Part shown: positions 1 to 10,654 of the stretch, one piece after another
Layout of the letters: every line of letters starts with the position of its first letter
Numbering within the stretch: position 1 is the stretch's first letter
Assembly: GCA_965153355.1 (NCBI GenBank)
Contig: OZ231126.1
Span: 98,766,001 to 98,830,000, forward strand
Source of the DNA: Flaccisagitta enflata
Taxonomy: Eukaryota; Chaetognatha; Sagittoidea; Aphragmophora
Direction: 5' to 3'
Length of the DNA: 64,000 nucleotides
Position numbers and translations under genes: made by a program
The notes under the pieces: model-generated
What the model saw: only the letters and a program-made list of their open reading frames with translations
Databases searched by the model: none
What the model was told of the DNA's origin: nothing

Positions 1-30
1 GGGACCAGACAAACATGAAAGTAGAAATAG

Positions 31-116
31 GTCGCCCAAGGGCAATATGTGGTCAGCGATACCCGTTGCCCTGCTTTGCATGATTGCGTATTTGAGTGAG
101 GGGAAGCAGGGCAGCG
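31..116 (+). repeat. Class A element, outer arm fragment
   Basis: GTCGCCCAAGGGCAATATG followed by a GTCAGCGATACCC block and GAAGCAGGGCAGCG. The same block lies at 25087-25170 and, inverted, at 33000-33075. The inner arm and minisatellite are missing here. Confidence 0.7.
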
Positions 117-1350
117 CACTGTGGGCTGAATTGGGCGCTAGGTGGCTCATTGCGGATTAACATTATTATTCCATTTATTTCAGATTGGGTATAGTGAGGG
201 ATGTTGTTCCACCTATCATACTACTCAATACCTTGGATTGGAATGTCCGGCGGTCGCATTAAGCTTGACCTCGATTCTATCCTCTAAGGGTATGGTTTCT
301 TAACAATGTTACCCTCGGGTGATTTGTTGAATTTTGGTAACAAAGGAAAAAAACATTGGCCCTTAACTACTTTGGTAAGGAGTTTTCTTTTGGGTTAGAA
401 TGAAAGGGAATGTTATTCAAATTCAGTTTTATGGAAAACTAGGAGTGATGCGCGTAGTAACTAGTCAGTGAGGGCTCACAAGGCCCTCTTCCATTTATTG
501 GGTATAGTGAGGGATGTTGTTCCACCTATCATTACATTGTCCCTTATGAAAAATACAGAGTGAAAAACATTTCTCTGCATATTTTCAGATGTTATTAAAC
601 TATTTATACCCAATATTGACTCATTTTTATTGGGTTAAAAGCTTTTGGAGCTTAGGATACAAAAGAAGAGAAATTTGAGAAAATCAAATGAAAAATACTG
701 CTAAACTCTCTTACATTTGGTATTTTAATTGTCTAAAGTTTTGACCAAATCAATAAATTTGTTGTCTTTGTTCAATAAGATTCCTTAATAAGGTGCTCAA
801 AAAAATCATTTTTTTGCTCATTTAGCTCATTTTGCTTATTTTTCTTACAATCAAATATAGATTTGAACTTTTATCCATGTTATCACTTGTCCATTTTAGG
901 CCAAGAAAATCGTGATTTGCAAGGCAAAGCACGGCTTGAGCCATAGCATTCTGGATTCAGGACCCCTTGAGCTACATTTTGGCATAGGTCGCTCATTGTG
1001 TGTGCTTGTGCGATTTTTTTAAATTATATGGTAAAAAAAGCATGCAAATTAGGTCAAATATGCAGTAATAGTAGACTAATCTATTATTGCTAAAAATCCA
1101 ATCCAATATTGAAGATATCATGACCTTTTTGTATTCTTAACAAATAATCCAAAAAATTCAGTGATTTTTCCTGAAATTTAGCATTTTTCGTAGTAATGTC
1201 CAGTCAAGTCACTCTTTTCCACTCTAAATTGCCATAAAACCCGTCATATCAACCAGTAATATATGCACAAATACTACTTTGACCATTGAGCCAGATAGTA
1301 GAGATGAAAATTTTCACCCAAATACCCAAGGAGCCATCTAGCACAATACA
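117..1350. other. Non-coding AT-rich interval
   Basis: No convincing coding sequence. A short direct repeat (TGGGTATAGTGAGGGATG...) occurs near 185-219 and 497-531. The rest is unique AT-rich DNA. Confidence 0.6.
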
Positions 1351-1361
1351 TGGCCCTTAGT

Positions 1362-1815
1362 GCAGCGGCCCCGAAGGGAACGAAGTCCTGTAGAACACAG
1401 GAGGACTTTCGTTCGTCCGTCCGTTTGTTCGTTTGGGCCAAAAAAGGGTCTAGGAGGGCTGATGTTGCCAAGGGCTGAGGAAGCCAACTAGAGGCCTGGA
1501 AAGGCTGATTTGAGGCTTGAGAGAGCTGAATTAAGGCTTGAATGGCCATGGAGGACTGATTTGAGTCCTGAGAGACTAAACTTGAGTCTTGACAGACTGG
1601 ATTTGAGGCCTGAGAGGCTAAATTTGAGGCCTTACAGGCCGGATTTGAGGCCTGACAGGCCAAAATTGATTCCTGAGAGGCCAAAATTGAGTCCTGACAG
1701 ACTGGATTTGAGGTCTGACAGGCCAAATTTGAGGCCTGACAGGACGGATTTGAGGCCTGACAGGCCAGATTTGAGGCCTGACAGGCCGGATTTGAGGCCT
1801 GATAGGCGGTATTGA
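1362..1815 (+). repeat. Class A element: one arm plus 21-bp minisatellite
   Basis: The arm at 1362-1437 holds GCAGCGGCCCCGAAGGG, a CCTGTAGAACACAGGAGGAC block and TTCGTCCGTCCG. From about 1508 to 1815 follows a 21-bp minisatellite of consensus GAGGCCTGACAGGCCGGATTT, about 14 variant copies. The unit is a multiple of three, so long open frames appear on both strands (heptads such as LRPDRPD). These are repeat artefacts. The closing inverted arm is absent. Confidence 0.8.
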
Positions 1816-1836
1816 CAGGCTGGTGGGAGGGACGGA

Positions 1837-2040
1837 TTTTGGATCTAGGCAAATCAAACAATTTCCTATTGATTGCACCCCACTTTAAAAAAAAAATTTT
1901 TTTAAAAATATCTTGTAATTTTTTTTCTAAGTCCCTAACGCGCTACACAAAAATTTTCTAAGTTTTTTGAAAAAAAGTGAAAATACAAGATTTTGGATCG
2001 AGGCAAATCAAACAATTTCCTATTGATTGCACCCCACTTT
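1837..2040. repeat. Short direct duplication
   Basis: A block of about 49 bp (TTTTGGATCTAGGCAAATCA...CACCCCACTTT) at 1837-1885 recurs at 1991-2040 with one obvious substitution. It sits directly after the minisatellite. Confidence 0.8.
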
Positions 2041-3425
2041 TTTTTTCAAAAAAAAATAATTCTCAATAAGGGCTTTTTTGGGGGCCCTTAGGGGGCCCTT
2101 AGGGGCCTCTAAGAAGAAAATAATAATGTTTAGTTAAAGCCGATGGCGAGAAAAATCGAATCTCCGTTGAACAAAACCAAGAACGCCTATATCAGTGGTG
2201 ATTTGCACCTTCAATGACTCTCAACACTTCATGGGGCGAGTTTTTTTTTCAAAACAAGATGCGCTTTCAGCCTTAGAAATTTTAAGTTGTTGCTCGTCCC
2301 CTAGCTGGGTGAAAAGCTGCATCTATCAGTATCACAGGGCAATTCACGTAGACCTCTAGTTACTCTCTGCTAGATTTATGTGTGCCAAAGTTGAGACGGC
2401 TTCAATATCCAATTCAATGAGACCATCTTAGTTGATTTGGTTTTGATGGGTCGTCCTCCCGTGACAATTGATGTCTCAGGCCTTTTCTTCCCAAATTGTT
2501 GACAAATACCAATTGTCCGATACTCAGTTTTCTCTTCATAAGAGATGAGAAATGAGTAATTACGTGGAGTTTTTTTAGCCATCCCACTCATTTACCATCA
2601 ACACAAAAGAGGGAGAACGAACTAAGAATAATTGGGGCACAATTTTCGATGGAGAGGTTACTTGCTGAAGCCAGACACAAGTGGGACAATTAAATTGTTG
2701 ACAAACACCAACTGTCCGAAACTCGACTTTTGCTCACATAACTAAAACCGCCGATGTCTGTGCATTTCTTTTTACAAGGGATTCTTTCCATGGTTCATAG
2801 GACATAGAAGGGATCTATTTTAGATAGTTTTTCAAAAAACAGTTGTAGTCATATAGGTTTTAAATATTATTTTATCAAAAATCGTGAAAAAACATTATTT
2901 TCTATCCATTCTCATTCAGGTGCACTTGAAACAACGTCAAGAACAAAACAAAAATGTTTTTTTTCTCTTAGTTGAGCAAGCTCCGAATATAGAAAATCAA
3001 TAAAGAAAATGACTGAAAAGCGGTAGTTTGACGAAGATATTTACAAAAATGGAAAATGTTACACCCTGTTACATGAAAATAGAGAGGGGCACATGACGGC
3101 AATGAGTACTAAATCTCGAACCAAAACTAATGTGTGCAAATGTTTTCGCTGGATTCATTGCGTCATGTCTACCAAAGACTAGGGAAACATCGGGTAAATT
3201 TTGTTTCGCTAATTTTTCATTTTTGTTTGGAAGAATCTGCGTGATTTACACAAATTTGGTCTGTGAGTCTGCCGCTGAGATGTACCTACCACCTTTCTAA
3301 ACAAGTAGCTGCAACATTACACTTTCAAAGCAGACTATTTATTCCTAGAAGTGGGAGTGAAATAGAGTATTTCCAAAGGAGCTGATATCTAATTGTCCTT
3401 ATAAAAAAATAGCAAAATAACAAGG
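2041..3425. other. Non-coding interval
   Basis: AT-rich. Two related segments begin AATTGTTGACAAA near 2490 and 2690. No splice-supported coding sequence seen. Confidence 0.5.
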
Positions 3426-3429
3426 TGCA

Positions 3430-3705
3430 TCTAGGAAATGGAAACCAGTCCCTGATAGGCCATCACCTAAGGGTAAGAACCACCAAAAAAATCACCTTAA
3501 GTCCCTGGTGATCATAGGTAAAAAAAACAACGATTTTTTGCTCTTCCCCCCTCCATAGGATTAACATTGTAATTTACTCATAGATTTTTAAAAAACACAT
3601 TTTGTAGTGCTGACAAAAAACTAAGATACATCTAGATATAAGGAAACCTGATCATGAAACCTTAAAGAGTCTCCTTTTCACATTTTAGTAATGATTTGGT
3701 CTTAA
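3430..3705 (+). repeat. Dispersed repeat, copy 1
   Basis: Aligns by eye with 9350-9660 in the same orientation. Shared landmarks are GTCCCTGATAG.CCATCAC, GCTCTTCCCCCCTCCATAGG and GGAAACCTGAT.ATGAAACC. Family unknown. Confidence 0.75.
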
Positions 3706-3727
3706 TGTAGTGGTGATCGATGCTAAA

Positions 3728-3948
3728 CAAGGCCGGATACACGGCCATCAGTTGCGGACGGGTGGGCAGGGGCATCCAACCTCAATCCACACCACAAGTC
3801 CCCCACTCACATGCACAAAAAGCATCTAAAACGCTCATTTCCTCACTTTTCGACTCGTTTCCACGGACCGACCAACGGACGGACGGACGGACGGACGGAC
3901 GGACGGACGGACGGACAAAGCCTCTTCTAGAGTTGCGTGTCCGCAACT
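3728..3948 (+). mobile_element. Palindrome-end family element (GTTGCG subtype)
   Basis: Starts CAAGGCCGGATACACGGCC, contains GGGTGGGCAGGGGC, then (GGAC)n at about 3866-3915, and ends at the inverted pair GTTGCGTGTCCGCAAC followed by TAAAAA. This subtype uses GTTGCG in place of GTCGCG, as do 35737-35962 and 46300-46525. About 220 bp, no coding capacity. Confidence 0.75.
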
Positions 3949-4333
3949 AAAAAGCACCCCAAGGATGATTTGATTTGGCTAGAAAACACTTCCCCACAAT
4001 CCCCACATTGAGTAATGCCTAAAAAACCAGGTATGGGCAATGGTCACTAAACTTGAACTTTTTTCCACCCTTGGGGCACTAGTGAATACAAAGAGGGCCC
4101 TTATTGGAGGGTTAAAAAGTCAAGTATTATTTCAATATCAAAAGCGCCCGGGACACTTTTTAGAAGAAATACGGTAGTTGGATTTGAGAGAGATTTTAAA
4201 TAAATTTGTAATTCTGAACCTAGAATGAATTAGAAATGTTTGAATATTATTCAATTCTATTGTAGGCAGGAAGCCACTGAAAAATCCTGCTTGTAGGCAG
4301 CCAAAAATTTTGCCGGACCCTGGTTTTTGCATT

Positions 4334-4572
<239 letters not shown>

Positions 4573-4922
4573 ACCTCTCGAATCCTCCTGGGAGTGTCTG
4601 TCTCTTTCTGCAAGCGGGTTGTGTTGTGGAGAAGCGCTTCCTGATTGCGGTCCTGGAATTTGGGCCGGAGTGCCCGGTGCGGAGCCTCGTTCCGCAATTC
4701 TGTTTGCATTGAGAAAAAAAAAAACATTTGTCTTTTTTGTTCACAATGTAATATAGTACGATGGCGTCATAGTGTGATAGAGAGAGCGTGGACTTGAAAA
4801 TGTTATCATTTAGCGACGATGGTCTCTTAGACGTGATGCAATCATGCAAAAGAAAGATACACAGGATGGAAAAAAGACGAATTGTTTATGGAGAGTACTG
4901 TGTATTTTTAACATTAGAGAAA

Positions 4923-4965
4923 TGCATGAATTTTCAGATTGATGTCCAATCCATCATCAGATGCA
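4923..4965 (-). ncRNA. Hammerhead-like ribozyme motif in PLE 3' region, copy 1
   Basis: Read in the element's sense (minus strand): TGCAT, CTGATGA, TG, GATTG, loop GACAT, CAATC, T, GAA, AATT, C, ATGCA. TGCAT/ATGCA would form helix I (5 bp) and GATTG/CAATC helix II (5 bp). CTGATGA and GAA(A) are the two invariant core boxes, C17 precedes the expected cleavage site, and palindromic AATT could serve as a minimal helix III in a dimer. Helix II is offset by extra UG and U, so activity is uncertain. Minimal type I hammerheads are known from PLE terminal repeats. Confidence 0.5.
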
Positions 4966-5119
4966 AAGACTGAGAAACAGAAAAAGAGACAAGAGAATTT
5001 AAAGGGAATAGAATGAAGAGGAAGGGGATGAAAGCCAGACAAGAGAATTGACCAGGATTGATCATAAGACCCAGAATTGGGTGGTCCCCCCCCCCCCTCC
5101 GGCCGACATCCAAGGTGTG

Positions 5120-5641
5120 CTAAGTCACTGCCATTTTGTGAAAGACAGGGTCCCATTGGGATGTCTTGACATAGGCGCCCATGTCTTCATTAAGTCCCGA
5201 TCCAGGTCCACAGTTGTGTCTTCTTATCTCCAGAGCTTCGCGGACTTTGGCGTCGTATGCCAAACGTTTTTTGTTTTTCCCGCTGAAGGTGGCTAAGACT
5301 GCGGGATTCTCCCAATCCACTGGTTCCTTGCAGTGTTCTTTGTGGGCGGCAATTCCTGAGTGTGCCCAATTGCCTTTTTCAGCTGCTCGTTTATGCTCCT
5401 GGCATCTTTGGCAAATTGATCGTATTGTTTGCCCAACGTATATTGCTTTACCACAGCATGTGCATTTAAGGAGGTAGACACCTTTGCTGTGGGTGGGTGG
5501 TGGTCTAGTTCTGTTCTTGGCACAAAGGACACTGCCAAGCTTACGGCCTGAGGTGGCACAGGTGGTAATGCCATATCTTTTAAGGGTGCGTTTAATTTGG
5601 TGGAAGGCGGGACCTGGCATGTATGGAATGCGGCAATACGG
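5120..5641 (-). pseudogene. PLE GIY-YIG endonuclease domain
   Basis: C-terminal endonuclease of the Penelope-like element, thought to nick target DNA to prime reverse transcription. Visible features in order: a lead-in IPYMPGPAFHQIKRTLKRYG typical of the RT-endonuclease linker; GVY then YVG about ten residues later (the GIY and YIG motifs); the Cys/His cluster KCTCCGK, EHKRAA and AAHKEH that characterises the PLE version; the basic stretch QTIRSICQRCQEH; the probable catalytic Glu in REALEIRRHN; and a terminal Asn/Gly-rich segment. The domain looks complete, but it is out of frame with the RT because of the 9-bp A/T run at 5642-5650. One base fewer would join the frames. Whether this is real decay or a run-length sequencing error cannot be told here. 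Confidence 0.88.
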
Positions 5642-5650
5642 TTTTTTTTT

Positions 5651-6869
5651 CCGTATCGTCAGCTAGGTCATAGTCACGGAACGGAAGAACATCAAATAGG
5701 TTATCTGGGGTCTCCGTATCCGTGTTATTGTTGTTCACCCTTGTTTGTCTTTTGTTGGTCTTGGACTTTTTTTTCAGTGGTGGGGGCTTGTATGTGGAGG
5801 CTATTTGTTCCAGTTCACTTCTATTGTGGCCGTTATCTTCAAATAGATTTATGATGAACCTGATTTCTTGTTTTAGTAATTCAGGTGTCGAGCAGATGCG
5901 ATGGGCTCTGCAAAGCTCAGCTTTGGCTGTCGATGGCTCTTGACATGAGCTGGGCTTAATAGTGATGTTTGTATTGGAAGGCTTGCGGTAAACAGTGGTG
6001 GTAAGTTTGCCGTTGGCTTCTCTGGTGATGGAGACATCAAGGAATGGGATGGAATTTTCCTTTTCTTCTTCCCTTGTGAACTGGACCCTTTCATGTACCT
6101 CATTAAGGCAATCGTTGAAAAGGACTGCTGGGTCCCCAGCTGATGGAGAACTATTGCGGAGACCTTCACGTGGGTAGCAAACAAGGCCCCAACAATCATC
6201 CATATAGATGGTAATGTGGCGTGGCACTGGTATGTTGCGGGAGTTGGCGATGTCTATGGCCTCGTCAAGGTGGTAGGTCATCCATATCTGGCTGATGGTG
6301 ACCATGATGGATAAACCTATGGGCCCACTGTCCTTTTGGGTGTGGTGCCTCCCGTTATAGATGAAATTAGAAGTGGACACACAAAGAGAGATGAGCTCAG
6401 CAATCTCATTGGGAGATAATTTGGTACGCGATGTGAGGTCCGTGTCATTCTCTAAGAGCAATTTGATGTGGTTAATCGCATCTTGTATGGGGATGGATGG
6501 GAAAAGGGCCGTCGCATCATATGAGATCATTTTCTAGTTGGCGCCTACTTTAATTTTCCGGGTTTTCTCAATAAACTCGAAACTATTCTTGCACGTATAT
6601 TTGCTGCTTTCAACATATGGCATAAGGATTTTGTTGAGAAAGGCTGCCAGAGGCTCTTGAGGGGCGCCCATATGACTTATGATTATTCTTATAGGGAAGT
6701 CTTTCTCAGGTTTATGGGCCTTTATTACTGGATTAGCAGTGGGGGTGACGGAGCCTGATGGGTATATATTTTTGTAGGTTTCAGTGTCTATTTTACCCTG
6801 TTTATGTAGGTCTCTAAGTTTGCGCTGTATTTTACCTTCAAGTTGTTGGGTGGTATCCGGTGTGTCAAG
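5651..6869 (-). pseudogene. PLE reverse transcriptase
   Basis: RNA-directed DNA polymerase of the Penelope-like element. In minus orientation it runs from LDTPDTTQQLEGKIQRKLRD through a thumb-proximal region, then KVGAN, an in-frame TAG at 6534-6536 and KMISYDATALFPSIPI, which is RT motif A with the first catalytic Asp. QKDSGPIGLSIM is the motif B region and HITIYMDDCWG motif C, with the YMDD catalytic box. ENSIPFLDVSITR and TTVYRKPSNTN follow, both typical of PLE RTs. A basic tail (PPPLKKKSKTNKRQ) leads to the endonuclease. The catalytic Asp residues are intact, but the stop at 6534 and the TAA at 6870-6872 break the frame. Confidence 0.9.
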
Positions 6870-7470
6870 TTAAACATTGGTAAACTCTTTTTCTGTTTTT
6901 TCTTTTAAGGGTGGCAAATCCTACGCCTTTGTCAAATTGGACGACGGCGAGCTCATCACTATTTTGTTGAAGATATTTCTTACCTTTTTGTTGTGATTTA
7001 GTAAGGTTGGATTCAGGTGGCTTGGCTTTTTTGACTATATTCGCTATATCATGTCTAAGGCATTCAGCTTCTCGGTGTTTACCTTCTCTTTCTTTACTAA
7101 GGGCGCTTTTTTCTACTTCTGCCATTATTTCCATTTCAGGAAACTTATCTGGAGTAAGGGAGAATTTAGGTCCTAGTGAAAGGAGGTCGACGGCTTCAGG
7201 TGGGAGAGGTTCATCATCAGGTTGGAGCTGGAGCACGGGGTTTTTTATAAGAGATGTGCGGTTAGGAGCATTGGCAATCTTTCTTTCATATTTTTCTTTA
7301 AGAATATCAAATTTACGGATAAGTCTTTCTTTATCTTTCTTAAAGGTTTTTTCGTAGGTTTGATCAGTTAAACGGGAAAGAGTGTCTAAATGTTCCACTA
7401 TAGGCGTTTTGGGCAATACCAGCACTTTATTATTTTGGTCACTTAAGGGATTTTTTTTTGTACAATACAA
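6870..7470 (-). pseudogene. PLE N-terminal region before the RT
   Basis: Lysine/glutamate-rich, probably helical segment (DKERLIRKFDILKEKYERKI) followed by LLSLGPKFSLTPDKFP and VVQFDKGVGFATLK. The 'LGPKF..TP..FP' and 'FDKG.G' blocks are conserved just upstream of the RT core in PLEs. The frame is lost in an A-rich run near 6900: the alternative frame reads KEKTEKEFTNV, then the TAA at 6870-6872, then LDTPDT. The segment starts abruptly near 7470, where a tandem repeat begins. Confidence 0.8.
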
Positions 7471-7489
7471 ACCTATTAGTGTATTAGAA

Positions 7490-8480
7490 GCTAAAACAAG
7501 GGAAAATATCCAGCTTTACGGGCCCCAGAGGGCCCTATGGGCCTCCAAAATGTCGATTTTGAGGAAAATAAGCTTTTTTGCCCATTTTTTATACCAAAAT
7601 GATAACTTGGTGCCCATGAACTACCTTGCTTGAGTCAAGCTAGCCCTAGTAAGCATTATCATGAAGTATTACGGGCCCAAAAACGCTAATTTTAAGGAAA
7701 AAAAGCATTTTTTGCCCAGTTCTCACATTAAAATGATATCCTCATGCTTTTGCACTACCTTGCTTGGGTCAAGCTAGCCCTGGCAAGCAAAATCATGGAG
7801 CTTTATGTGTCCCACAGGGCCCTAAGGGCCCAAAAATAGCCCAAAAATAAATATTTTGAGGAAAAAAAACTTATTTTCGTATTATTTTTAGTCAAATGAC
7901 ATCTTGAAGCCTTTATACAAATTTACTAGGGTCAAGTTAGCCCTGGTAAGCAATATCATTGAGTTGTATGGGCCCCAGAGAACCCTAAGGGCCCCAAAAA
8001 TGGCCAAAAAATAGCAATTTTGAGCAAAATAAGCTTTTTTGCTAATTTTTGATGGTCAAATGATATCTTCATGCTTATTTACAACCTTGGTGGGGTCAAG
8101 CTAGCCCTGGCAAGCAATATCATAGAGTTTTACAGGCCCTAAGGGCCCAAAAAATGGCCGAAATATGGCGATTTTGAAGAAAATAAGCTTTTTTGCACAT
8201 CTTTTTTAGTTAAATGATATCTTTATGCCTATACACAACCTTGCTTGGGCCAAGCTAGCCTTGACAAGCAATATCATGAAGATTTGCGGGCTCCATGGGC
8301 CTTAAAGGGCCCCAAATTGAGGTATTAAGTGGAAATTTTGCTACTTTTGGTGATTTTTGCCTTAAATAGTGTATCAATTTGCTATTTTCCATCCTTGGCA
8401 ACTCTGCTTGAGTCAGAGTAGCACTAACAATCAATATCATATGGAATTACAGGCTTCAAGAGGCTAAAAGGGCCCAAACA
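7490..8480. repeat. Degenerate tandem repeat, about 135-165 bp, six copies
   Basis: A block reading GTCAAGCTAGCCCTGG.AAGCAATATCAT recurs near 7635, 7769, 7934, 8095, 8251 and 8411. Each is followed by a GGGCCC..AGGGCCCTAAGGGCCC block and an AATAAGCTTTTTTGC block. Copies are well diverged. The array begins where the PLE coding region stops. Confidence 0.8.
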
Positions 8481-8619
8481 TGAGATTTCAAGCAAAAATA
8501 TGGCAATTCAAGTTGATTTATGCTCATGATTGTATATCAATTTTCTTTATGCTGATTTCATGTAACCAAACAAACCCGGATACTCATCATTTTAAGCAAT
8601 TTTTCACTTGACTGCTGCC

Positions 8620-9235
8620 CTCTACTACACCTCCTCCTGCTCCTCCTTCTCCTCCTCAGCTCCACCTCAACCACCACCTACACATTCTTCTTACCCACTA
8701 TTAGCAAAAATGTGTTAATGAGCTTAGTCCACCTAATCAATTTGTGCAATTTTTTCATTAACCCCTTCTTCTTCTTCTCCTTGTTCTCCTCCTCCTCCTC
8801 CTCCTCCTCCTCCTCCTCCTCCTCCTCCTCCTACCACCACCACCACCTTGTCATATACTGCACATTCATCTTATCCACTCAACAAGAATATGCAAATAAA
8901 CTTGGTCTTATTTACAAATTTGCGAATTTTTTCAATCTATTGCCACCGCTGTCTCTTCCTCCTCCTCCTCCTCCTCCTCCTCCTCCTCCTCCTACCACCA
9001 CCACCACCTTGTCATATACTGCACATTCATCTTACCCACTCAACAAGAATATGCAAATAAACTTGGTCTTATTTACAAATTTGCGAATTTTTTCAATCTA
9101 TTGCCACCGCTGTCTCTTCCTCCTTCTCCTCCTCCTCCTCCTCCTCCTTCCCACAACCTCACTTCGACCACCACCTAGTCATACAATGCACATTCCTTTT
9201 ATCCACTATCAACAAGAATATGGTTTTTCAATAAA
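8620..9235. repeat. (CCT)n arrays in a 125-158-bp higher-order repeat
   Basis: Three or four copies of a unit with CACCACCACCACCTTGTC, a CTCAACAAGAATATGCAAAT block, CAATCTATTGCCACCGCTG and a (CTC)n tract of differing length. The copies at about 8840-8995 and 8995-9150 are nearly identical outside the CTC tract. Confidence 0.85.
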
Positions 9236-9349
9236 CAATATATAAAAAAAAAGTGGCTTAAAGATGAGAATATACAATAGAGCTGATCCGGAATCCTTTT
9301 TATGAAAAGTTGTAAAATAGCAACATGCTATTACTCCAAAATGGTGAGT

Positions 9350-9660
9350 TGTACCATTATATGGAAACCTGTCCCTGATAGACCATCACTAAAGAGTAAG
9401 AATTGCCAAAAAAAATATTCTTAATGTTTTGGTGTACAGAGCTAAAAAAAAATAAAACTGATTTTTTTGCTCTTCCCCCCTCCATAGGATTATAATGGAA
9501 AGTCGCTCATTGATTTTTAAAAAATACATTTTTTAGTATTATGCAAAAACTATGAGTTGTACCAATATATGGAAACCTGATTATGAAACCTCATAGTCTC
9601 CTCTACATATTTCATCCATAATATGGTCTTAATGTTTTGGTGTACATGGTTTTAAAAAAA
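9350..9660 (+). repeat. Dispersed repeat, copy 2
   Basis: Partner of 3430-3705, sharing CTTCCCCCCTCCATAGGATT and GGAAACCTGAT.ATGAAACC. No open reading frame. Confidence 0.75.
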
Positions 9661-10015
9661 TAAATAGAGTACTGACCACCTCTATTTTAAGCAAAATGAG
9701 CCTCGTAACTCAATTTTTACCCCCCCCCCCAAAAGCCCAAAATGATCAAAAATTGTGATGGGTCCCTTCCACACAAGCCAATACACTTCAGCTCCAATCA
9801 TTATTTCATTATTTTTTTCATTACTGAATTATTACTAAATTGGCCGTTTTTGCTTCCAGAGCCAGAGTCCGGGCGATTACATAGTGGGCACCTACTTCCG
9901 GTCAAGATAGGATCTTGTGGCTGGTTGAATGGAAGCATATAGACTAAAGATTAGGTTTGGCGTTTTTTTTTCTTGAATTTTGACATACTGTGCCCTGTAT
10001 AATACTGTGCTGGTT
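9661..10015. other. Unassigned interval
   Basis: Contains a C10 run at 9721-9730. I see no feature I can support. Confidence 0.4.
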
Positions 10016-10019
10016 CGGC

Positions 10020-10277
10020 CTACTGTGCATGTTCTTCATTTAATCTTCTTTTAAGTAAATCCTTAGTTTGTTTTATTTTGTAAGAATTCCTATGGATATC
10101 TTTACGGGCAAGATAGAGAGCTTCACGAGTGAGCGCTTGCTGGTATCGTCTGTTGGTTTGATACGCTCTTTTGGACCGGATAGGGCAGCGATTGCGAAAA
10201 GACGTAGGTACGATGTCGTTGGCAATGCATCGTTGAAGAAAACAAGTACGATTTCTTTCTGAAGCATGCTTCAACAT
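10020..10277 (-). pseudogene. Probable 5' part of a PLE open reading frame
   Basis: An 85-residue basic, helical segment with Arg/Lys-rich stretches (QTNRRYQQALTREALYLARK, IKQTKDLLKRRLNEEHAQ). In PLEs a helix of this kind precedes the region seen at 6870-7470. It lies in the same orientation, just downstream of a PLE terminal copy (10376-10583), so it fits the 5' end of the same or a sister element. About 2.5 kb of tandem repeats then separates it from the rest. Assignment is by position and character, not by a diagnostic motif. Confidence 0.5.
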
Positions 10278-10339
10278 TAATCGTGAAAGAGTTTACACCT
10301 GTCTTTTAGTTCCGACTCCATATTCGGTTTGGATAACTT

Positions 10340-10627
10340 GGTTGAAAGACATCATTACACAGGAAGTATACTTGATGGAAAAAAGACGAATTGTTTATGG
10401 AGAGTACTGTGTATTTTTAACATTAGAGAAATGCATGAATTTTCAGATTGATGCCCAATCCATCATCAGATGCAAAGACTGAGAAACAGAAAAAGAGACA
10501 AGAGAATTTAAAGGGAATAGAATGAAGAGGAAGGGGATGAAAGCCAGACAAGAGAATTGACCAGGATTGATCATAAGACCCAGACCCCCAATTCTGTATA
10601 CTTCCTGTGTAATGATGTCTTTCAACC
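10340..10627 (-). repeat. PLE terminal segment inside a 31-bp perfect inverted repeat
   Basis: 10376-10583 is nearly identical to the PLE 3' end at 4871-5073. It is flanked by GGTTGAAAGACATC...GGAAGTATA (10340-10370) and its exact reverse complement (10597-10627). In element sense this lies upstream of the 10020-10277 frame, matching a 5' terminal repeat (pseudo-LTR) of a PLE. Confidence 0.75.
10432..10474 (-). ncRNA. Hammerhead-like ribozyme motif, copy 2
   Basis: Identical to 4923-4965 over 43 nt except for one base, which changes the proposed helix II loop from GACAT to GGCAT. Both helices and both core boxes are unchanged. Its place in the upstream terminal copy matches PLEs that carry a ribozyme in each terminal repeat. 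Confidence 0.5.
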
Positions 10628-10654
10628 AAGATACACAGGATTTATATAAAAATG

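Larger units (their letters stand above)
4867..7470 (-). mobile_element. Penelope-like retroelement, main body, decayed
   Basis: In minus orientation this holds the pre-RT region, a reverse transcriptase, a GIY-YIG endonuclease and a 3' untranslated region with a hammerhead-like motif. That order is the standard layout of endonuclease-bearing Penelope-like elements. It is inactive as sequenced: I see a frameshift near 6900, a TAA at 6870-6872, a TAG at 6534-6536 and a frameshift in the 9-bp T run at 5642-5650. The 3' end, 4871-5073, is repeated at 10376-10583. A likely 5' part lies at 10020-10277. Confidence 0.88.

Noticed and set aside
1274-1878. Long open frames on both strands over the 21-bp minisatellite (heptads such as LRPDRPD, ACQASNP)
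   Set aside because: The unit is a multiple of three, so any stop-free frame stays open. The same applies at 11.8-12.1, 25.3-25.6 and 32.4-32.8 kb.
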